Below, piece by piece: positions 59,648 through 64,000 of a stretch of DNA of 64,000 bases. Within the stretch, counting starts at the first letter, position 1; each line of letters opens with the position of its first letter. This DNA is from Acinetobacter pullicarnis (GTDB taxonomy: Bacteria; Pseudomonadota; Gammaproteobacteria; Pseudomonadales; Moraxellaceae), in NCBI RefSeq assembly GCF_006352475.1, contig NZ_VCMZ01000001.1, forward strand, positions 62,001 through 126,000, given 5' to 3'. Made by a program: the position numbers and the translations under genes. The notes beneath the pieces were generated by a model. The model saw nothing but the letters and a program-made list of their open reading frames with translations, was not told the DNA's origin and made no database searches.

Positions 59648-59659
59648 TCATTATTCCTA

Positions 59660-59693
59660 AAAACACCCCAGTCAACGACTGGGGTGTTTTTTT
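59660..59693 (+). terminator. rRNA operon terminator
   Basis: A 14-bp perfect stem (AAAACACCCCAGTC with GACTGGGGTGTTTT, loop AAC) with a following T run. It may also end the convergent FMN reductase transcript. Confidence 0.95.
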
Positions 59694-59746
59694 ATGCGTG
59701 GGAAAAAATGGAAAAGAAAAATAACGTAATGCGAAGGAATATATAG

Positions 59747-60292
59747 CTATTTAAAGTCGGCATAGCGCATGAGTTTTACAACAATAGATTTGAGTGTATT
59801 CAACTCAAATTCATTTCCTACGAAATCTTCAGTTTTATTACGTTGAAAAATATCGCGAATTTGTAAAACTGCTTCTGAATCAATCATTTCCATATAAGTG
59901 CAAACTTGTTTAATCTGATCAATTGAACGAGAACCAAAAGTACCGCCATAACTGACATAGGCTGCAGGTTTACCTTTCCATTCCTTTCCAAGATAATCGA
60001 GTGCATTTTTGAGTGCAGGACTATAGCCATGATTATATTCAGGGCTAATAAAGATAAAAGCATCACCATGATGGATTTTCTCTGCCCATTCTTGTTGCTT
60101 GGGTTGATCATAAATACCTGAAGCTGGAGCATTTGCACCCGCAAATAATGGGAGATCCCATTCTTTTAGATCTACAATTTCTACGTCTAAGTGATCATGT
60201 TTTAACGCTTGGATTTGATCGAGAATCCAGTGAGCAACTTTAATGGCCACACGTCCTTCACGAATGCTACCGACAATAATATAGGTTTTCAT
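59747..60292 (-). CDS. NADPH-dependent FMN reductase-like flavoprotein
   Basis: A 181-residue flavodoxin-like oxidoreductase. YIIVGSIREGRVAIKVAHWI carries the phosphate-binding loop, DAFIFISPEYNHGYSPALKN the classic S-P-E-Y-N-x-G-Y flavin contact, and AAYVSYGGTFGSRS the second flavin loop. It belongs to the chromate reductase/quinone reductase-like group. Likely role is reduction of quinones, azo compounds or FMN under oxidative load. Monocistronic. Confidence 0.9.
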   Translation of the reverse strand: MKTYIIVGSIREGRVAIKVAHWILDQIQALKHDHLDVEIVDLKEWDLPLFAGANAPASGIYDQPKQQEWAEKIHHGDAFIFISPEYNHGYSPALKNALDYLGKEWKGKPAAYVSYGGTFGSRSIDQIKQVCTYMEMIDSEAVLQIRDIFQRNKTEDFVGNEFELNTLKSIVVKLMRYADFK

Positions 60293-60373
60293 TTTTTAAG
60301 CCTTCATTGATTTTCTAATTAAATTTAATATAAATATATAGTTAAGAGTATTAGCTAATTGTATTCTCATATT

Positions 60374-60408
60374 AAAAAGCCCCTGATGCAATTGGCATCA
60401 GGGGCTTT
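60374..60408 (-). terminator. terminator of the ileS-lspA-fkpB operon
   Basis: A 14-bp perfect stem (AAAGCCCCTGATGC with GCATCAGGGGCTTT); on the minus strand five T residues follow. Confidence 0.92.
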
Positions 60409-60428
60409 ATTGTTGCTTAAGCGAGTAC

Positions 60429-60911
60429 TTAGAGCAGTTTAATACCTTGTTGCCCAGCTGGTATAACTTTAAAAATCTCAACTTCAAAGGTAATGTTTTT
60501 ACCTGCAAGTGGATGGTTAAAATCAATTTCAGTAATATCTTCATTCACTGATTTAACGACACCGACTAAGCTTGATTTCGCTTTATCTTCAAATTCAATC
60601 ATATGACCAATAATTGGCATTTGTTCAAATTTAACAGTATCAAATTTTTGCACATTTTCAGGATTCCAAGGACCGAAAGCATCTTCTGGCGGAAGGCTAA
60701 CCGTACGACGGTCACCTGCGCGTAGTCCAAATAATGCTTTTTCAAAACCTGGCAATAAGTTACCGTCACCGATTGTTAAATTTACAGGTTCATCTCGACC
60801 ACGGGTATTATCAATTTCTGCACCACTTTCAATCGCAACTGAAAAATGTAAATCGACTTGAGCACCGTCACTTACTCGAATTTCTTCATTTGGATGAATA
60901 ATTTCAGTCAT
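60429..60911 (-). CDS. fkpB: FKBP-type peptidyl-prolyl isomerase (FkpB/SlpA-like)
   Basis: A 160-residue small FKBP. VDLHFSVAIESGAEIDNTRG, then TIGDGNLLPGFEKALFGLRA (substrate-loop L-P-G-x-E) and the chaperone-insert region RTVSLPPEDAFGPWNPENVQ, ending FNHPLAGKNITFEVEIF, are typical of SlpA/FkpB. It assists prolyl folding in the cytoplasm. The start overlaps the end of lspA by 8 bp; a GTG 15 bp further upstream is less likely. Confidence 0.9.
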   Translation of the reverse strand: MTEIIHPNEEIRVSDGAQVDLHFSVAIESGAEIDNTRGRDEPVNLTIGDGNLLPGFEKALFGLRAGDRRTVSLPPEDAFGPWNPENVQKFDTVKFEQMPIIGHMIEFEDKAKSSLVGVVKSVNEDITEIDFNHPLAGKNITFEVEIFKVIPAGQQGIKLL

Positions 60912-61443
60912 GTTGTTTGTCCGCACGTTGAATTCGTTGCTTTTCTAAGAAGAAAGTATCAATAAGCAATAGAATGACACCTAAAGTAATTGAACTATCG
61001 GCTAGATTAAATGCAGGGAAATGGCTATTTTGATAATAAAAATGAATAAAATCTACAACATAGCCCAGTGTTGCGCGATCAATAAGATTACCGATTGCAC
61101 CGCCTAAAATCAGTGCAATTGCCATTGGCAAAATTACGACTTTTTTAGGCATACGCATTAGCCAAAATACAAAAATAGTTGAAACAACTGCAGCTAGTGC
61201 GGTAAAGAAATAACGTTGCCAACCACCTGCATCAGAGAGAAAGCTAAAGGCTGCACCATAGTTATAAAGTAGTGTCCAATTTAAAAAGGGCAATACTGGA
61301 ATAGATTCAGCATAGGTTAAATGCGTATTTGCAATTGTTTTGGTCCACTGATCTAAGATTACGGCAAGGACACTGAGTCCAAGCCATAATAGATTACGCG
61401 GATAAAATTGAAATAAGCCCTTTTTATTTTCAGGGTTAGGCAT
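60904..61443 (-). CDS. lspA: lipoprotein signal peptidase (signal peptidase II)
   Basis: A 179-residue membrane aspartyl peptidase with four TM segments. VILDQWTKTIANTHL is the first family block, FLNWTLLYNYGAAFSFLSDAG the second, and the catalytic aspartates lie in GAIGNLIDRATLGYVVDFI and PAFNLADSSITLGVILLLID. It cleaves signal peptides of lipidated prolipoproteins. Start overlaps ileS by 8 bp and its end overlaps fkpB, so all three are translationally coupled. Confidence 0.97.
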   Translation of the reverse strand: MPNPENKKGLFQFYPRNLLWLGLSVLAVILDQWTKTIANTHLTYAESIPVLPFLNWTLLYNYGAAFSFLSDAGGWQRYFFTALAAVVSTIFVFWLMRMPKKVVILPMAIALILGGAIGNLIDRATLGYVVDFIHFYYQNSHFPAFNLADSSITLGVILLLIDTFFLEKQRIQRADKQHD

Positions 61444-64000
61444 ATTTTCTCACTTCGCCACCACCAGTGACGTTAATAATACAACGACCACATAAACCAA
61501 GGTGATCTGCATGTGTATTTACGTCTGGGAGTACATGCCAGCAGCGCACACATTTTTCACCAACAGCAGCAGAGACTTGAACTCGTAAACCAGCTAATTC
61601 TGTCGCTTCACCTTGTTCTGCATAATCATGAACAATTGCTTCAGATGTGATTAATACAAAACGGAGTTCATCACCCAATTGGTTTAAGACTTTTTGTAAA
61701 CCAGCATCCGCCCAAATTTCAACTTTTGCAGATAAATTACTACCAATCAGTTTAGCGGTACGTGCAGCTTCAATCTGTTTATTTAATGCAGATTTAACTT
61801 GAATAAGCGTCTGCCAATCTTCTTCTGAGATCAGATTTTGGCTTGATGAAACTGGGATGTCATACCATTCAGTGGTAAATACATAGGGTACATTTTGTTC
61901 AGGAATGAGCGGCCAAGCTTCTTGAGCGGTAAAGCTTAAGATCGGGCTCATCCAACGGACAAAGGCCTGCACGATATGATAGAGCGCAGTCTGTGCAGAG
62001 TGGCGTGCTTGAGAATCAGCTTTACTGGTGTATTGACGATCCTTGATGATATCTAAATAGAAACCGCCTAAGTCATTAATACAGAAGTTAGTGAGCGCAC
62101 TACAAACTTGATGGAAATTCATGTCGTTGTAGGCTTGCTGGATAGTTTTTTGTACTTCAGCCGCACGTTGTAAAATATATTGATCCAAAGCGATCAACTC
62201 ATCTACTGGTAAGCTCTCTGTACTTGGTTTGAAACCATTCAGATTCGCCAATAAGAAGCGCAAGGTATTACGAATACGACGGTAGCTGTCACTGACACGG
62301 TTAAAGATTTCTTTACTGGCCGAGATTTCATAGCGATAGTCACTTGACGCAACATAGAGACGTAGGCCATCTGCACCCAATTGTTTAACGATGTCTTCAA
62401 GCGGAATAAAGTTACCTAAAGATTTAGATAATTTACGACCTTTTTCATCGACTGTGAAACCATGTGTCAACAAGGCTTTATACGGTGCCTTACCAGTTAC
62501 TGCAACAGAAGTCAGTAATGAAGATTGGAACCAACCACGATGTTGATCTGAGCCTTCTAAGTAGAGGTCAGCAGGTGCTTGTAACTCTGGACGTTGTTTA
62601 AGTACTCCATAATGAGTTGTACCTGAGTCAAACCACACATCTAAGGTGTCACGCACACAGTTATATTCGGCAGCATCATCACCGATGAAGTCTTTGGCTT
62701 CACGGTTAAACCATGCATCAATACCTTCTTTTTCAATCAGTTGTGCGACTTCTTCTAACAACTCTTCTGTGCGAGGATGCAGCTCATTACTATCTTTATG
62801 CACGAAGAATGGAATTGGAACGCCCCAAGTCCGTTGACGAGAGATACACCAATCTGGGCGACCATCAATCATCGATTCGAGGCGATTTTTACCCCAATCT
62901 GGGACAAATTCAATTTCATTTTCAATGGCATTGAGCGCTTTTTGTCTTAAATTCTGCGCATCCATGCTAATAAACCATTGCGGTGTTGCACGGAAAATAA
63001 TCGGTGATTTATGACGCCAGCAATGCGGATAGCTATGCTTAATCGGTTGATGGGCCCAAAGTTTATTTGATGTAGCCAATTGCTCAATAATTTGTGGGTT
63101 GGCTTTATAAATATGCACACCAGCAAAGATAGGTGCTGTCGGTAAGTACACGCCATTGCCACCAACTGGATTGTCGACTGCCAAGTTATAGAGTAAGCCA
63201 ACTTTATAATCGTCTACACCGTGGCCAGGCGCAGTGTGTACTGCACCCGTACCACTTGCAGCAGTCACGTGATCACCTAAAATAATTGGTACTTGGCGAT
63301 CGGTGATCAGTGGGTGTTGTAAGCTGAGGTTTTCTAAAACACTGCCGCTGAACTCTGCCAATACGGTCACGTCTTCTAATTGGTAACGTTCACAGGCAGA
63401 TTCCACTAAATCACGTGCAAGAATAAGGTTTTGTTGACCTTTTTCAGTTTTTGCTTGAACCAACTGATAGTCGATTTCAGGATGTACGCTGACCGCTTGA
63501 TTCGCAGGTAAGGTCCATGGAGTTGTTGTCCAAATGACCACGTCGGTTGCATCTGTGACTTCAACAGCAACACGCTGAGATAAATCTTTGAGGTCGACAA
63601 TACCAAACCCAACATCAATGGCATCTGATTTTTTATCCTCATATTCAACTTCTGCCTCAGCCAATGCTGAACCACAGTCTATACACCAGTTCACAGGTTT
63701 TAGACCTGGTTGAATATGACCTGCTTTTTGAATCGCACCGAGCGTACGAACAATATCGGCTTCTTGCTTGAAGTTCATGGTGAGATAAGGATTATCCCAA
63801 TCCCCTAAAACGCCCATGCGCATAAATTCTTTTTTCTGCACATCAATTTGGGTATAAGCATATTCACGACAAGCTTTACGGAAATCGGATGCGTTAATAT
63901 TCACACCAACTTTACCGACTTTTTCTTCAACTTTAAGTTCGATTGGTAAACCGTGACAGTCCCAACCTGGTACATAAGGTGCATCGAACCCATCAAGTGT
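61436..64000 (-). CDS. ileS: isoleucyl-tRNA synthetase, 5' end beyond the window
   Basis: The reading frame continues without a stop to the right edge; 854 residues are visible and roughly 90 N-terminal residues are missing. The HIGH-like motif is in PGWDCHGLPIELKVEEKVG at the truncated end; WCIDCGSALAEAEVEY, the editing domain TTTPWTLPANQAVSVHPEID with TGAVHTAPGHGVDDY, and the KMSKS-type motif GRKLSKSLGNF (Leu for Met) follow. A C-terminal zinc site is in CVRCWHVL and LCGRCIIN. It charges tRNA-Ile and heads the ileS-lspA-fkpB operon. Confidence 0.98.
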   Translation of the reverse strand, partial: TLDGFDAPYVPGWDCHGLPIELKVEEKVGKVGVNINASDFRKACREYAYTQIDVQKKEFMRMGVLGDWDNPYLTMNFKQEADIVRTLGAIQKAGHIQPGLKPVNWCIDCGSALAEAEVEYEDKKSDAIDVGFGIVDLKDLSQRVAVEVTDATDVVIWTTTPWTLPANQAVSVHPEIDYQLVQAKTEKGQQNLILARDLVESACERYQLEDVTVLAEFSGSVLENLSLQHPLITDRQVPIILGDHVTAASGTGAVHTAPGHGVDDYKVGLLYNLAVDNPVGGNGVYLPTAPIFAGVHIYKANPQIIEQLATSNKLWAHQPIKHSYPHCWRHKSPIIFRATPQWFISMDAQNLRQKALNAIENEIEFVPDWGKNRLESMIDGRPDWCISRQRTWGVPIPFFVHKDSNELHPRTEELLEEVAQLIEKEGIDAWFNREAKDFIGDDAAEYNCVRDTLDVWFDSGTTHYGVLKQRPELQAPADLYLEGSDQHRGWFQSSLLTSVAVTGKAPYKALLTHGFTVDEKGRKLSKSLGNFIPLEDIVKQLGADGLRLYVASSDYRYEISASKEIFNRVSDSYRRIRNTLRFLLANLNGFKPSTESLPVDELIALDQYILQRAAEVQKTIQQAYNDMNFHQVCSALTNFCINDLGGFYLDIIKDRQYTSKADSQARHSAQTALYHIVQAFVRWMSPILSFTAQEAWPLIPEQNVPYVFTTEWYDIPVSSSQNLISEEDWQTLIQVKSALNKQIEAARTAKLIGSNLSAKVEIWADAGLQKVLNQLGDELRFVLITSEAIVHDYAEQGEATELAGLRVQVSAAVGEKCVRCWHVLPDVNTHADHLGLCGRCIINVTGGGEVRKYA

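Overview
The window is a piece of an Acinetobacter chromosome, probably not A. baumannii itself (species not assigned). Support comes from an Acinetobacter-type 16S rRNA within a complete 16S-Ile-Ala-23S-5S operon, a full-length copy of ISAba1, Acinetobacter-style XerC/XerD (pdif-like) sites, and the A/T-rich gammaproteobacterial gene set with typical neighbourhoods (dnaJ-dapB, grpE-dnaK, ileS-lspA-fkpB).

Layout. 0-19.2 kb is accessory metabolism and regulation: a tandem DsbA-fold protein with an overlapping chorismate mutase gene, an MFS exporter with a divergent AraC regulator, oleate hydratase, a YcaC-type hydrolase and TauE-type exporter beside a LysR gene, aquaporin Z, a lipoprotein glycerophosphodiesterase, two tandem paralogous secreted proteins, a solo LuxR-type regulator, and a group of acetyl-transfer/deacetylation genes (HDAH-type deacetylase, MocR regulator, PaiB, GNAT).

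19.4-24.8 kb is the most interesting stretch. Four XerC/XerD recombination-like sites bracket two small cargoes: a single SUKH (SMI1/KNR4) immunity-type gene and a two-gene Septu-like defence system (SMC-type ATPase plus HNH nuclease). An IS1202-type element sits exactly 5 bp from one Xer site with a 5-bp target duplication. ISAba1 (1180 bp, 9-bp duplication) is inserted just upstream of the Septu pair, in the orientation that points its known outward promoter at the defence genes. I read this as a chromosomally resident, Xer-mobilised defence island remodelled by two insertion sequences.

24.8-53.8 kb is mostly housekeeping: a nucleobase permease, a DOPA-dioxygenase-like protein, ppc, a TetR-controlled RND efflux operon with a clear palindromic operator, dnaJ, dapB, a deletion scar where the C-terminal ends of an MFS gene and a LysR gene are joined, a second MocR regulator, a zinc alcohol dehydrogenase, tag, an M23 lipoprotein, mutY, a HIT protein, a dienelactone hydrolase, a DUF1328 microprotein, a YcgN-like protein, rarA, dnaK, grpE, a lipoprotein, an alpha/beta hydrolase and a periplasmic cyclophilin. 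dnaJ, dnaK and grpE each have a sigma-32-like promoter, so the separated chaperone genes are probably heat-induced together.

53.9-59.7 kb is the rRNA operon on the + strand, with promoter and terminator. 59.7-64 kb holds an FMN reductase and the ileS-lspA-fkpB operon on the - strand; ileS runs off the right edge.
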